DNA of 64,000 nucleotides from WHUA01 sp964585785 (GTDB lineage Bacteria > Pseudomonadota > Alphaproteobacteria > UBA8366). Below the pieces are notes generated by a model. It had not been told where the DNA came from. It made no database searches and saw only the letters and a list, made by a program, of their open reading frames with translations. Location of the stretch: positions 1-64,000 of the forward strand of contig CAZPFL010000002.1 of assembly GCA_964585785.1 (NCBI GenBank), read 5' to 3'. Positions 1 to 9,276 of the stretch are shown here, in pieces. How positions within the stretch are numbered: position 1 is the stretch's first letter; every line of letters starts with the position of its first letter. Both the position numbers and the translations under genes were made by a program.

Positions 1-1446
1 AACTGCGGCGTCGGATTCGCGCCCTGTCTGCCGGAACAGCGCGACATGCTGGTCAAGCTGATGGAAGGCGTCGAGGACATCCCCGAGGTCGTCCTGACCG
101 AAGGGTTGCCCTGGAACTGGCGCACGTTCGAGGACTATCTCGATGCGCTGGGCGCGCGGGATTATGACCTCGACGTGGTGACCCAAGTCCCGCACGCCGC
201 GCTCCGCGTCTACGTGATGGGACAGCGCGGCGTCGACCGGGAGCCGGCCAACGCGGCGGATCGGGCGGCAATGGCGCGGCTCGCCGCGGCCGGCGTCAAG
301 GCGGGTGCGCTCGGCTTTTCGACCTCCCGCACGCTCAACCACAAGACACTCGACGGCCGGCCGATCCCGACTCTGCAGGCGGAGGAGGATGAGCTGCTGG
401 AAATTGCCGCCGCGCTGGGGCAGGCGGGCTCGGGCTGGATGCAGGTGATCTCGGATTTCAACGATTCCGATGCCGAGTTTGCCATGCTGCGGCGTGTCGC
501 CCAACGCGCCGGACGGCCGCTTTCGATCACCATTCTGCAGCGCGACAAGAACCCCGAATGGTGGCGCGACATCATGGGACAGATTGCCGCCGCCAACGCC
601 GACGGCGTGAAGATGATCGGCCAGGTGCTGCCGCGGCCGACGGGCATCATGCTGGGGTTCGAGATTTCGCAGAACCCGTTCATCGGCCGGCCAAGCTGGG
701 ATGAAGTTGCCGACTTGCCCTTCGAGCAAAAGCTCGCAGTCCTTCGGCGGCCCGATTTTCGAGCGCGGCTGCTCGCCGAAACGAACCCGAATGAAAAGCT
801 CGCCTATCGCGTCGCGCGCTGGGACCGCATTTTTCCGCTGGGCGACCCGCCGAACTATGAGCCCGCGCCCGAGCAGAGCATCGCGGCCATGGCTGAGCGG
901 GCGGGCCGTGACCCGGCCGAACTCGCCTACGACATGCTGCTGGAAAAGGGCGGCAAGACGATGCTCTACCGGCCGCTCAGCAACTACACCTACTTCAACC
1001 TCGACACGGTCGGCGACATGATGCGCCATCCGAACACGCTGGTGGGCCTGGGCGATGGCGGCGCGCATGTCAGCATCATCTGCGACGCCAGCGCGATCAG
1101 TTACTTGCTGACCCATTGGACGCGTGACCGCACGCGTGGCGCCAAAGTGTCGTTGCCTTGGGCGATTAAACGGCTGACGCGCGACAACGCGGCCGCGATC
1201 GGGCTCAATGACCGCGGTCTGCTTAAGCCCGGCCTCAAAGCGGACATCAATGTCATCGACTACGACCGGCTCCGGCTGCAGGCGCCGCGGGTGGTCTACG
1301 ACCTGCCGGGCGGTGGCCGTCGGCTGATCCAGAAGACCGAGGGTTATGTCGCGACGCTGGTCGCGGGCCAGCCCGTTTACCGCGAAGGCGAGGCGACCGG
1401 CGTGCTGCCCGGCCGTCTTGTGCGGGGCGCGCAAGCCGCGGCATAG
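1..1446 (+). CDS. N-acyl-D-amino-acid deacylase / amidohydrolase family 3 (5' truncated)
   Basis: The protein is expected to be a cytosolic metal-dependent hydrolase that removes N-acyl groups from D-amino acids or cleaves related amides. The reading frame is already open at base 1 and reads NCGVGFAP before the first internal ATG at 46, so the true start lies upstream of the window. NCGVGFAP is the conserved Cys-containing loop of D-aminoacylases. Further along are GALGFSTSR and the late GDGGAHVS segment, where the family keeps a catalytic Asp. The C-terminal LKPGLKADINVID closes the amidohydrolase beta-sandwich. It is convergent with the downstream kinase, with only 9 bases between them. The family is secure; the substrate (D-aminoacylase, dihydroorotase-like or other) is not. 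Confidence 0.88.
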   Translation, partial: NCGVGFAPCLPEQRDMLVKLMEGVEDIPEVVLTEGLPWNWRTFEDYLDALGARDYDLDVVTQVPHAALRVYVMGQRGVDREPANAADRAAMARLAAAGVKAGALGFSTSRTLNHKTLDGRPIPTLQAEEDELLEIAAALGQAGSGWMQVISDFNDSDAEFAMLRRVAQRAGRPLSITILQRDKNPEWWRDIMGQIAAANADGVKMIGQVLPRPTGIMLGFEISQNPFIGRPSWDEVADLPFEQKLAVLRRPDFRARLLAETNPNEKLAYRVARWDRIFPLGDPPNYEPAPEQSIAAMAERAGRDPAELAYDMLLEKGGKTMLYRPLSNYTYFNLDTVGDMMRHPNTLVGLGDGGAHVSIICDASAISYLLTHWTRDRTRGAKVSLPWAIKRLTRDNAAAIGLNDRGLLKPGLKADINVIDYDRLRLQAPRVVYDLPGGGRRLIQKTEGYVATLVAGQPVYREGEATGVLPGRLVRGAQAAA

Positions 1447-1455
1447 AGTGGTGTT

Positions 1456-3708
1456 TCAGCCGCCGATGCGCGCCGCGGCGGCGGCGCGGCTGATCCGCCA
1501 GGCCGGCAGCACCAGCGTCGCCGTCGTGCCTTGGCCGGGGGTGCTTGTGTAGTCGAGCCGCGCACCGTGCATCTCGGCTAGCGCTTTCGCCAGCGAGACG
1601 CCGAGCCCGGTCCCCGAATGATGGCGCGTCTGGGCCTTGCCGAATTGCCGGAACGGCTCGCCCAGCAAGCGGAGGTCGGCTTCCGACATGCCGGTCCCGG
1701 TGTCGCGTATGGCAATCGCGAGATCGCCCTGCGCCGCGTCGGCGACGGTGACCTCGATCTCGCCGCCCGCCGGCGTGAACTTGATCGCATTCGAGAGCAG
1801 GTTGAGGAGGATCTGGCGCAACCGGATATCGTCCGCGACGACGGCCGGCAGACGGGCGGTATCCGGCAGACGGAGACGCAAGCCGGCGGCGTCGACATTC
1901 TGCGATACCAGCGCTTCGAGCTCGTACAACAGCTTGGCGAGATCGAGATCTTCGTCGCGCAGCTCGAGCTTTCCCGCCTCGATCTTGGAAAAGTCCAGAA
2001 GGTCGTTGATGAGATCGAGAAGATATTGCCCCGAGCTGTGGATCGCCTCGATATAGCCGGGAATGTTCTCGGCCGCGATGTTGGTTTTGACTTGCTGCTT
2101 GATCGCCTCGGAAAAGCCGATCACCGCGTTCAGCGGCGTCCGCAGCTCATGGCTCATATTGGCGAGGAACTCGGACTTCGCGCGGCTCGCTTCCTCCGCC
2201 AGCATGCGCGCCTGTTGCGCGGCGTTCTCCGCGTTCTTCAGGTCGGTGATGTCGATGCTGATGGCGAAGATGCCGCCTTCGGCGGTCGGCGCCTCGCGGA
2301 TGATATACCAGCGGCCGTCCTGAAGCTTGCGGATGATCGGCTCGGATGGGTTGCGGTGACTGGCGAGCCGCTCGGCGATGAATTCCTCTTCGCGGCCGAA
2401 CGCATCGGGAGAAAGGTTCCGCGCCACGCTCTCGCGCAAGATCGTCTCGAATGTCACGCCGACCTGCAGGATATCGGCAAGCTTGTCATGGAGCTCGAGC
2501 CACTTGGCGTTCCACATCACCAGCCGGTCTTCGGCGTCATAAAGCACGAAGCCGTCCTGCAGCGCGTTGACGACCTGGTTCAGCCGCTCTTCGCTTTGGC
2601 GTAGCTCCTGTTCGCGGTTCTTCAGGTCGGTGATGTCGGTACGAATGCCGACGGTGGAGCCATCGCTCGTCCGCGTCTCCGTGATCTTGAGCCAGCGGCC
2701 GTTCGACAATTTCCGCTCGATCGATACGTGAAGCTCCCGATGCTGCCGCATGCGCTCGGCGATCCATTCCTCGATGCGTCCTTCGGCCTGCGGATACTGG
2801 CCGCGCAGGGCCCCCTCCCGGATGATCGCTTCGAAGGTCACGCCGGGAACCAGCAGGTCGGCGATTCCCGAGAACAGCTCGCGGTAGCGGGTGTTGCAGA
2901 GCACCAGCCGGTCGTCGGGACCGTACAACAGGAAGCCCTCGGAAATGGATTCGATCGCGTCGCGCAGGCGCGCTTCGGCTCGGGCGCGGGCGACGATGTT
3001 CCGGTAGATGATGATCCAGGCGAAGAGCGCGCTCGTCGCGAGCAGCGCGGCGAGACCGATCGAGGTCAGCCGGAAGCTGTCGGCGAAGACCGCCACGTCG
3101 CGCGATACGTTGACGTCGATCTTGACGGCGCCCTTGAAGGTCTTCCCCTGCATGACCGGCAGGTAAACCTCGGCATAGGGCGGCACGGGACCGGCCGGCT
3201 GGCTCAGCTTGGTGACCACATAGGACTTGCCCGCCGCGACGACCTTGAAGAAGTCCGGCAACGCGGTGGCGCGCCCGATGTCTTTGGGCCGGGAGGCGGC
3301 GAAGATCACGCCCCGGGAGTCGTAGAGCGCGTAGCGGAAGATATCCCCGCGCGGCATGGCCAGCTTGAAGTCCGTCTGCTGCTCCTCCGTCAGGGCGCCC
3401 GTCTCGAACACCCGCAAGCGGTCGAGCTCCTTGATGAGCGGCTTGCCCCAGCGAATCGCGCTGTGTTCGGCGACGGACCGCAGCAGATCGGTGTGGATGT
3501 GATACGTCCAGGCGATGCCGAGCAGAATGCCGGCGACCGTGACGATCCCGACGAGGGACAGCAGCCGCTTGTCGCTGAGCGTAAGGCTCCCGAGCCCGGA
3601 CAGCCGTGCGCCGCGCCAGCTCAAGGCAGGCTTCCTTTGCATTGGTTGGACGTGGACTTCATGCCGCGCCGTCTCTGTTGCCGAACGGTGGGTCCGTACG
3701 ACAGCCAC
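1456..3708 (-). CDS. Membrane-bound hybrid-less sensor histidine kinase with two PAS domains
   Basis: This is a 750-residue inner-membrane sensor kinase. After a basic N-terminus there is one membrane helix (about residues 48-70), a periplasmic sensing segment of about 150 residues, and a second helix near 220-240. Two similar PAS-type domains follow, with matching FLLYGPDDRLVLCN and FVLYDAEDRLVMWN motifs. The kinase core has the phospho-acceptor H-box SHELRTPLNAVIGFSE, the N-box LLNLLSNAIKFTP, and the DTGTGMS and GTGLGVSLAKAL G-boxes. The start taken is GTG at 3708; an ATG at 3642 is also possible and neither has a strong ribosome site. No receiver domain or adjacent regulator is present, so its partner is unknown. 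The stand-alone receiver at 8920-9276 is a nearby candidate by inference only. Confidence 0.93.
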   Translation of the reverse strand: MAVVRTHRSATETARHEVHVQPMQRKPALSWRGARLSGLGSLTLSDKRLLSLVGIVTVAGILLGIAWTYHIHTDLLRSVAEHSAIRWGKPLIKELDRLRVFETGALTEEQQTDFKLAMPRGDIFRYALYDSRGVIFAASRPKDIGRATALPDFFKVVAAGKSYVVTKLSQPAGPVPPYAEVYLPVMQGKTFKGAVKIDVNVSRDVAVFADSFRLTSIGLAALLATSALFAWIIIYRNIVARARAEARLRDAIESISEGFLLYGPDDRLVLCNTRYRELFSGIADLLVPGVTFEAIIREGALRGQYPQAEGRIEEWIAERMRQHRELHVSIERKLSNGRWLKITETRTSDGSTVGIRTDITDLKNREQELRQSEERLNQVVNALQDGFVLYDAEDRLVMWNAKWLELHDKLADILQVGVTFETILRESVARNLSPDAFGREEEFIAERLASHRNPSEPIIRKLQDGRWYIIREAPTAEGGIFAISIDITDLKNAENAAQQARMLAEEASRAKSEFLANMSHELRTPLNAVIGFSEAIKQQVKTNIAAENIPGYIEAIHSSGQYLLDLINDLLDFSKIEAGKLELRDEDLDLAKLLYELEALVSQNVDAAGLRLRLPDTARLPAVVADDIRLRQILLNLLSNAIKFTPAGGEIEVTVADAAQGDLAIAIRDTGTGMSEADLRLLGEPFRQFGKAQTRHHSGTGLGVSLAKALAEMHGARLDYTSTPGQGTTATLVLPAWRISRAAAAARIGG

Positions 3709-3822
3709 GGTTGAGCCCCGTTTGGATGTCGCCGGGCAGACCGGTCGGAAAAATAGCTCAGGGACGGCAGTCTAGGGCTGTATGGTTACCGAACGCTTAA
3801 GGCGAAAATTACAATGGTTTCG

Positions 3823-5586
3823 CTATCTTGGCACGAGCGGGGCGGTGCGCGCCTGGACATTTTCAAGTTCCATGGCGCGCTGGGCGTCGATGCGCCGTGT
3901 GATCACGTCGTCGGAGCAGCCGGTAGCCGCGAGGACGCGGCCGGCGAGCTGCAGGCTGCTCTCCAGGTTTTCCGGCACCACGTCCGTTGCGCCAAGCGCC
4001 AGCAAGGCCCGGGCGTGGGCCCGGTTGCGCGCCCGCGCATAGATCGGCAGCTCGGGATATTCGCCGCGCGCGTTGCGCACCACCTGCTCGGCGGCGGTCG
4101 GATTGTCCATCGTTATTACGAGCGCGCGGGCGGCGCCGAGCTGCGCCCGCCGCAGCATCTCGATCCGCGACGCATCGCCGAAATAGGCCGGCAGGTCGGC
4201 GGCCCGCGCTTCGGCGATATTGGCGGAATCCCAATCGAGCGCGAGGTAGGGCAGCTCTTCCGCATCGCAGAGCGCGGCGACCGTGCGGCCGACGCGTCCG
4301 AAGCCCGCGATCACGATATGTCCTTGCATGCCTTCGAGCGTGCTCCAGCCGGCCGCGTGCAGGGCCTCGCCGGCATGCCGCTCGATCAACGCGCTGAGCC
4401 GATGCGCGCCGATCGCGATGAACGGCGTCGCGACCATGCTGAGCCCGACGACGATCAGCACGAATTGCGCGAGCCCGTCCGGCAGCAGGTTGACGGAACG
4501 CGCCAGCGCGACCGCGACGAAGGCGAACTCGCCCGCCTGACCCAGCAGCAGCCCGGTTTCAAGCGCGGTGTGGATCGGCAGCCCGAAGAAGCGCGCCAGC
4601 GGGTAGATGATCAGTGTTTTCAGCACGACCAGACCGACGACGGCGGCCAGGAGTCCTTGCACATGCTCGCCGACCAGCCGGTAGTCGATTCCCATGCCGA
4701 CCGAGATGAAGAAGAGGCCGAGCAGCAGTCCCTTGAACGGCGCGATGTCGACGTCGATCTGATGGCGGTACTCGGTCTCGGCGAGCAGCAGGCCCGCAAG
4801 AAACGCGCCCAGCGCCATCGACGTGCCCGAGATGCCGGTGATCGCCGCCGCGCCGATCACGACCAGCAGTGTCGCCGCCATGAACATCTCCGCGCTGCGC
4901 GCGTGGCTCACCATGCGGAACAGGGGCCGCAGCACGAGCCGTCCCGTGATGAAGATGGCACCGATCACCGAAACGGCTTTGAGGATCGCGAAGGCGAGGT
5001 CGCCCCACATGCTGCTCTCGCCGGTCGCGCCGAAGACGCTGACGATGAACAGGATCGGCACCACGGCGAGATCCTGCATCAGCAGGATCGAAAAGCTGGC
5101 GCGGCCGAGCGGCGTGCCGAGCTGGCGGCGCTCGATCAGTATCTGCATGACGATCGCCGTGGAAGACAGCGCAAGGCACGCACCGAGCGCGATCGCGGTC
5201 TCCGCCGGGCCCCCGACCGCCCAGATGATCCCGGCGATGGCGGCCCCGGTGACGGCGACCTGCAGGCCGCCGAGCCCGAAGACCAGACGGCGCATGCTCC
5301 AGAGCCTGTCGAGCGACAGCTCGAGCCCGATCGTGAACAGCAGGAAGATCACGCCGAGCTCGGCCAGCCGTCTTACGCCGTCGATGTCGGAGATCACCGC
5401 CAGCGAGAACCAGCCCATCTGGTGCACGAACAGGCCGAGTCCGTACGGGCCGATGATGCCGCCGATGATGAGGTAGCCGAGCACCGGGCTCATCTTGAGC
5501 CGGTGGAAGACCGGCACGATGATCCCGGCGGCCACCAGGAAAATCACGAGCTCGCGAAGATAGGGAATACCGGCTGTCTGATGCAC
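3823..5586 (-). CDS. CPA2-family monovalent cation:proton antiporter with RCK domain (KefB/YbaL-like)
   Basis: The protein should exchange K+ or Na+ for H+ across the inner membrane, gated by nucleotide or redox state. The first 390 or so residues form a hydrophobic 12-13 helix antiporter domain; the N-terminal SPVLGYLIIGGIIGP is the usual CPA2 signature and LLLGQAGEFAFV follows later. A TrkA-N (RCK) domain begins near residue 410 with HIVIAGFGRVGRTVAALC, a Rossmann dinucleotide-binding motif. The protein ends soon after this domain, so there is no second TrkA-C domain. An AGGA-type ribosome site lies 5-6 bases before the ATG. It is a single transcription unit between a convergent-side kinase and the metal-transport pair. 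The exact cation cannot be read from sequence. Confidence 0.93.
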   Translation of the reverse strand: MHQTAGIPYLRELVIFLVAAGIIVPVFHRLKMSPVLGYLIIGGIIGPYGLGLFVHQMGWFSLAVISDIDGVRRLAELGVIFLLFTIGLELSLDRLWSMRRLVFGLGGLQVAVTGAAIAGIIWAVGGPAETAIALGACLALSSTAIVMQILIERRQLGTPLGRASFSILLMQDLAVVPILFIVSVFGATGESSMWGDLAFAILKAVSVIGAIFITGRLVLRPLFRMVSHARSAEMFMAATLLVVIGAAAITGISGTSMALGAFLAGLLLAETEYRHQIDVDIAPFKGLLLGLFFISVGMGIDYRLVGEHVQGLLAAVVGLVVLKTLIIYPLARFFGLPIHTALETGLLLGQAGEFAFVAVALARSVNLLPDGLAQFVLIVVGLSMVATPFIAIGAHRLSALIERHAGEALHAAGWSTLEGMQGHIVIAGFGRVGRTVAALCDAEELPYLALDWDSANIAEARAADLPAYFGDASRIEMLRRAQLGAARALVITMDNPTAAEQVVRNARGEYPELPIYARARNRAHARALLALGATDVVPENLESSLQLAGRVLAATGCSDDVITRRIDAQRAMELENVQARTAPLVPR

Positions 5587-5659
5587 GTCCTCGTCCCGCC
5601 GCGGAATCGGTATGGCGGCGCAATCTACCCGTGCGTGCGGGCGAAACGCAAAGGATGCG

Positions 5660-6718
5660 TTACAGGCCGAGGGGGTGCAGCGGGCCGAAGGAATAGGCGA
5701 AGAGCAGGCCGCCGAGCAGCAGGATGACCGCGCCGCCCGCGAGCGCGGCGACCTGGCCCGCCATCACGATCGCGGGGCTGTCCTCCGCGACCAGGGCGGT
5801 GACCACATGTCGCGCCGACAGCACGAGCAGAGCGAGGCTCGCCACCGCGATGGCGGTGCCCAGCGACATCGCGAAGACGGCGGCGACGCCGGCCCAGGGA
5901 ATGCCGAACAGATTGGCGACCGCGAGCACCAGCACCGCGCCGCTGCAGGGGCGGACGCCGATCGACAGCACGACCCCGGCCATGGTCTTGAAGTCGCGCG
6001 CGGCGTCCATTTGCTCGGCGGTCGGCACATGGGCGTGACCACAATGATCATGACCGCGGAGGCCGTGATCATGTGCATGGTTGTGGGAATGTCCGTGATC
6101 GTGGCTGTCGCCATGCGGCGGCGCCGGCATCAGCGCAACCCGAGCCCGGCCGCGAACCGAGCGCAGCAGCCCGCTCCCGGCGCGGTAGGCGAGGTAGCCG
6201 CCCAGCGCGGCGACCAGCAGGTAGCTGAACTGCTCCGCCCAGCGCACCGCGCTCTGGGTGTCGCGCGCGGCCAAGCCGGCGATCGTGGTCAGCACGAAGA
6301 CGAGGACGATCGCCGTGATGCCTTGCAGCGTGGCGGCCGCCGCGGACAGCAGGATGCCGCGCCGCATGCGCTGGCGATGCGTCGCCAGATAGGTCGTCAT
6401 GATCGCCTTGCCGTGCCCGGGCCCCGCGGCGTGGAGAATGCCGTAGAGGAAGCTGGTCAGGATCAGCGTCCAGCCGGCGGTCGCCGCGCCGTGCTCGCGA
6501 ATCGCCTCCAGCGCGGCGGCGAGCTTGCGGTGAAACTGCCGCTGCTTGACCATGATGAACAGCAGCACGCGGGTGACGAGGCCCGGCTGCTGGACCTGCG
6601 CTTCCTGTTGCGGCGCCGTTCGTCTGCCGCTGAACGGATCCGCCGCGCCGCCGCTCGTTTGCGCGAAACAGATCGCCGGGATCGCGAGGAGGAAGAGGGC
6701 CAGAAGCGCGTGCTTCAT
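5660..6718 (-). CDS. Nickel/cobalt transporter, NicO/RcnA family
   Basis: This is a 352-residue multi-pass inner-membrane protein of the HoxN/RcnA/NicO superfamily, members of which move Ni2+ or Co2+. The start is fixed at 6718 because its ATG overlaps the upstream stop codon (ATGA); an ATG 15 bases further up lies inside the previous gene. The N-terminus MKHALLALFLLAIPAICFAQ looks like a cleavable signal or first helix. Family motifs include HAAGPGHGKAIMTTYL in an early helix and the late IGVRPCSGAVLVL. Between them is a cytosolic or periplasmic loop very rich in histidine (about residues 196-225, repeated HDHGH units), a probable metal-buffering region. It is translationally coupled to the DUF1007 protein, which suggests the two work together. 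Direction of transport is not evident. Confidence 0.9.
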   Translation of the reverse strand: MKHALLALFLLAIPAICFAQTSGGAADPFSGRRTAPQQEAQVQQPGLVTRVLLFIMVKQRQFHRKLAAALEAIREHGAATAGWTLILTSFLYGILHAAGPGHGKAIMTTYLATHRQRMRRGILLSAAAATLQGITAIVLVFVLTTIAGLAARDTQSAVRWAEQFSYLLVAALGGYLAYRAGSGLLRSVRGRARVALMPAPPHGDSHDHGHSHNHAHDHGLRGHDHCGHAHVPTAEQMDAARDFKTMAGVVLSIGVRPCSGAVLVLAVANLFGIPWAGVAAVFAMSLGTAIAVASLALLVLSARHVVTALVAEDSPAIVMAGQVAALAGGAVILLLGGLLFAYSFGPLHPLGL

Positions 6719-7422
6719 GGCTTGCCGCCGCATCGGATGATGACGTGTTCCGCGAAGAGCTCGCCGAGGCCGCTTGTGGACGCATGGGTATAGTCGATCG
6801 AGGCGGCGAAGGCGACGGCGTTCGGGTTCGGATTGGGCGGGATCAGCCGGTAGTTGCAGGACGGGTCAGCGCCGACCAGCTCGATCGCGCCGCCGCCTTC
6901 GGCATGCAGCATCTCGATATAGTAGGTCGGGTCGAAGACGGCGTATTCGACCGGACCCTTCGCCGCGTTGACCGGCTTGTCGAGCAGCAAGGTGAAGGTC
7001 AGCAGCAGCCGCTTGTTCTTTTCCGAGCTCTTGACGTCGCGTACGCCCGAGAATTTCGATTTGGCCCCGTCACTGACGACCTGGGTCATGTAGTCAAAGG
7101 CTTTGACATTGTTCATGTTGACCTGCATCAGCGCGTCGAGCACCTTCTGGTCGGGCGCGCCGTTCTTGTCGCGCTTGACCCCTTCGAGCGAAAACGCGGT
7201 GTAGAGGGGATCGAAGATCCACGTCTCTTCCAGCGCGTAGATCCGCTTTTGCTTGTCGAACAGCACCTTGATCCTGACGTCGATCCAGGCATGCGGATGC
7301 GCCGCGGCCCGCGGCGCGGCCGCGGTCATCAGAACGGCGGCGGCAAGCAGCGAAAGCAGCAGGGCGACGGGACGGCGGGCACCGGGAAAGGCTGTCATCG
7401 GCAGTGTTCGTGAAGGCTTCAC
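6715..7422 (-). CDS. DUF1007 family periplasmic protein
   Basis: This 235-residue protein belongs to DUF1007, whose members are commonly encoded beside NicO/RcnA-type transporters and are thought to be their periplasmic partners. A Sec signal peptide covers about residues 12-42 and ends at AAAHPHAW, so the mature protein would begin with a histidine-containing HPHAWID motif typical of the family. The remainder is soluble with alternating beta-strand-like segments. The gene overlaps the transporter by the ATGA quartet, so the two are translated together. Starts at 7422 (MKPSRTLP) and 7398 (MTAF) are both possible. A role in delivering or sensing divalent metal is inferred from context, not proven. 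Confidence 0.87.
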   Translation of the reverse strand: MKPSRTLPMTAFPGARRPVALLLSLLAAAVLMTAAAPRAAAHPHAWIDVRIKVLFDKQKRIYALEETWIFDPLYTAFSLEGVKRDKNGAPDQKVLDALMQVNMNNVKAFDYMTQVVSDGAKSKFSGVRDVKSSEKNKRLLLTFTLLLDKPVNAAKGPVEYAVFDPTYYIEMLHAEGGGAIELVGADPSCNYRLIPPNPNPNAVAFAASIDYTHASTSGLGELFAEHVIIRCGGKP

Positions 7423-7620
7423 GCGACCCGGGGTCTACATCCGGATCGTGTAGAAACTGTGTCGATCGTTGGAGAGCCATCTATAGCACAGAAGCGGGCG
7501 TGCGGCGCGGACGCCGATTGACGCATGCGGTCCCGTTTGGCGGGGCCGGCATCCCGCGCGTATAGTTCTGGCAAAGGTCCTGCCGGCCTGTCCCCCCTTT
7601 AGCGATGAGGAGACCCTTGG

Positions 7621-8406
7621 ATGAGCGCTTACGAAACCATTCTGGTCGAACAGGAAAAGGGCGTGGGTATCGTGACCCTCAACCGCCCGGACGTGCTCAA
7701 CGCGATGAGCAACCAGTTGTCCGACGAGCTGCAGACCGCGGTGCGCGACTTTTCCTTGGATGACGGCATCGGCTGCATCGTCATCACCGGATCGGGGGAG
7801 AAGGCCTTTTCCGCCGGCGGCGACATCCACGAGCAGCGCGAGAACGACCGCAAATACACGCGTGAGCAGCTTGCCCGGATGGGCGCCGCCCGCAGCATCG
7901 GTACCTACGAGCTGAGCGCCTGTCCGAAGCCGACGATCGGCATGATGAACGGGCTGGCTTATGGCGGGGCGGCGGTGCTGGCCTCCTCGCTCGACATGCG
8001 GATCGGCTGCGAAGGCACCAAGTTCCGTTTCCTCGCCGCCGCCTATGGCCGCATCAACAGCACCTGGACGCTGCCGAACCAGGTTGGCTGGCCGATGGCG
8101 AAGGAATTGCTGTTCTCGGCGCGGATCGTCGAGGCGGAGGAGGCCTACCGCATCGGCCTGCTCAACCACCTGGTGCCGCGGGCCCAGCTTCGCGCCAAGA
8201 CCATGGAGATCGCGACCGCCATCGCCAAGAACGACCTCAAGTCGGTGATGGGGATCAAGACGCTGCTGCTGCGCGACATGGGCTGCAGCCTGCTCGAGCA
8301 GTGGGGCAATGAAAAAGAGTTCACGCGCTACGTGCTGCCCGGCGCGAAGGCGGAAGACGCCTTCCCCGAATTCATCAAGCGCAAGGGGCGGTCCGCCGCG
8401 GATTAG
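7621..8406 (+). CDS. Enoyl-CoA hydratase/isomerase family protein
   Basis: This 261-residue crotonase-fold enzyme acts on a CoA thioester. The N-terminal GIVTLNRPDVLNAMSN is the classic crotonase opening, and ITGSGEKAFSAGGDIHE supplies the first oxyanion-hole peptide. The second is KPTIGMMNGLAYGGAAV, followed by RIGCEGTKFRFLAAAYG. The glutamates used by true hydratases are not clearly in place in this second segment (YGGAAVLASS and AYGRINST), so a different crotonase reaction is possible. The ribosome site GAGGAG lies about 9 bases before the ATG. It is alone on the plus strand, convergent with the small CMD-family gene and separated from it by a hairpin. Substrate unknown. Confidence 0.9.
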   Translation: MSAYETILVEQEKGVGIVTLNRPDVLNAMSNQLSDELQTAVRDFSLDDGIGCIVITGSGEKAFSAGGDIHEQRENDRKYTREQLARMGAARSIGTYELSACPKPTIGMMNGLAYGGAAVLASSLDMRIGCEGTKFRFLAAAYGRINSTWTLPNQVGWPMAKELLFSARIVEAEEAYRIGLLNHLVPRAQLRAKTMEIATAIAKNDLKSVMGIKTLLLRDMGCSLLEQWGNEKEFTRYVLPGAKAEDAFPEFIKRKGRSAAD

Positions 8407-8422
8407 CAACCGCCGGCGGTCG

Positions 8423-8446
8423 GGGAGCCCGTCGCCTGGGGCTCCC
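8423..8446. terminator. Bidirectional hairpin between convergent genes
   Basis: GGGAGCCC and GGGCTCCC form a perfect 8-bp stem with an 8-base loop. It sits between the convergent stops at 8406 and 8466. No T-run follows on either strand, so it may stop transcription only partly or mainly protect 3' ends. Confidence 0.45.
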
Positions 8447-8465
8447 TCGGGCCGCCTGGCCGGTT

Positions 8466-8777
8466 CTAGTCGTCGCCGAACACGTCGATCGCGACACGGC
8501 CGGCGTTCACGGCGCATGGCCAGCCGGCATAGAAGGCGACGTGGGTGATCAAGCCCTTCAATTCCTGCTCCGTCACGCCGTTGTCGAGCGCGCGCTTCAT
8601 GTGGCCCTTCATTTCGTCGGTGCGGTAGAGCGCCGCGAGGATGGCCACGGTGACCAGGCTGCGGTCACGCTTCTTGAGGTCGGGATGCTCCCAGACATCA
8701 CCGAACAGCACGTCATCGCGCAGCTGGCCCAGCTTGGGGATGAATTCGTAAACGGTTGGCTTCTTTCCTTTGGCCAT
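8466..8777 (-). CDS. Carboxymuconolactone decarboxylase family protein
   Basis: This small 103-residue protein is of the CMD/AhpD-like all-helical fold. Recognisable features are the central RDRSLVTVAILAALYRTDE helix and the C-terminal LKGLITHVAFYAGWPCAVNA segment, where the family has HxxFYxGWP. The AhpD redox pair CxxC is absent; a single cysteine occurs in GWPCAV. It therefore resembles gamma-carboxymuconolactone decarboxylase rather than peroxidase subunits, though many such small proteins have no known substrate. A GGAG ribosome site lies about 9 bases before the start. It is a single-gene unit facing the crotonase gene. Confidence 0.9.
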   Translation of the reverse strand: MAKGKKPTVYEFIPKLGQLRDDVLFGDVWEHPDLKKRDRSLVTVAILAALYRTDEMKGHMKRALDNGVTEQELKGLITHVAFYAGWPCAVNAGRVAIDVFGDD

Positions 8778-8919
8778 CGATCGGACTCCTCTGTCTTGTG
8801 TGATGCGGGCGGCCGATGGATTTGCGGGCCGCCCAACCGGAAAGGTCGCGCCCAGCTTACGCGATTTTCACGCGGCGTGCGCGGGCAGGGAAGTCCGGGG
8901 AACCGGGGACGGCCGCGCC

Positions 8920-9276
8920 TCAGTTTTCGTGCAGCAGGCTCAGCAGGTCCGCCGCCATGTACGGCTTGGAGACGAGCCGCCGGGTGAATCGCTGGCCGTC
9001 GGCGACCACCGCGCCCGGGTCGCCCGTGACGATGACGACGCGCGTCGAATACCGCTCGTAGAGATGCCGGGCCAGGGTGAGGCCGTCGATCGCCGAGCCG
9101 AGATTGAAGTCGATTACGGCATACTCGGGGATGCGGTCCTGATAGACCGCGAGCGCATCCTCCGCCGTCGGGACGACCCCGACCACGTCATAACCCGAAT
9201 CAGCAAGGAGCATGCTCAGGTTCTGAGCCTGGATCGACTCGTCTTCGACGATTAGCACGGAATTCGCGTGACTCAT
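8920..9276 (-). CDS. Single-domain response regulator (receiver only)
   Basis: This 118-residue CheY-like protein has only a receiver domain. The acidic pair falls at IVEDE (residues 9-13), the phospho-acceptor is Asp56 in YAVIDFNLG, the switch Thr is in VIVTGD and the conserved Lys in VSKPY. I chose the ATG at 9276 because an AGAGG ribosome site lies 6 bases upstream. A longer reading from 9357 is open but would place that site inside the coding region. With no output domain it probably acts in a phosphorelay or by direct protein contact. The upstream AT-rich stretch probably holds its promoter. No cognate kinase is adjacent. Confidence 0.9.
   Translation of the reverse strand: MSHANSVLIVEDESIQAQNLSMLLADSGYDVVGVVPTAEDALAVYQDRIPEYAVIDFNLGSAIDGLTLARHLYERYSTRVVIVTGDPGAVVADGQRFTRRLVSKPYMAADLLSLLHEN

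Noticed and set aside
3829..3843. TGGCACGAGCGGGGC as a sigma-54 site
   Set aside because: The -12 half reads GGGC rather than TTGC and it lies inside the 3' end of the antiporter coding sequence.
3814..5727. A 637-codon plus-strand open frame opposite the KefB-like gene
   Set aside because: It is antisense to a clear antiporter, is very rich in Arg, Asp, Glu, Gln and His with no motif, and reflects GC-rich codon bias on the other strand.
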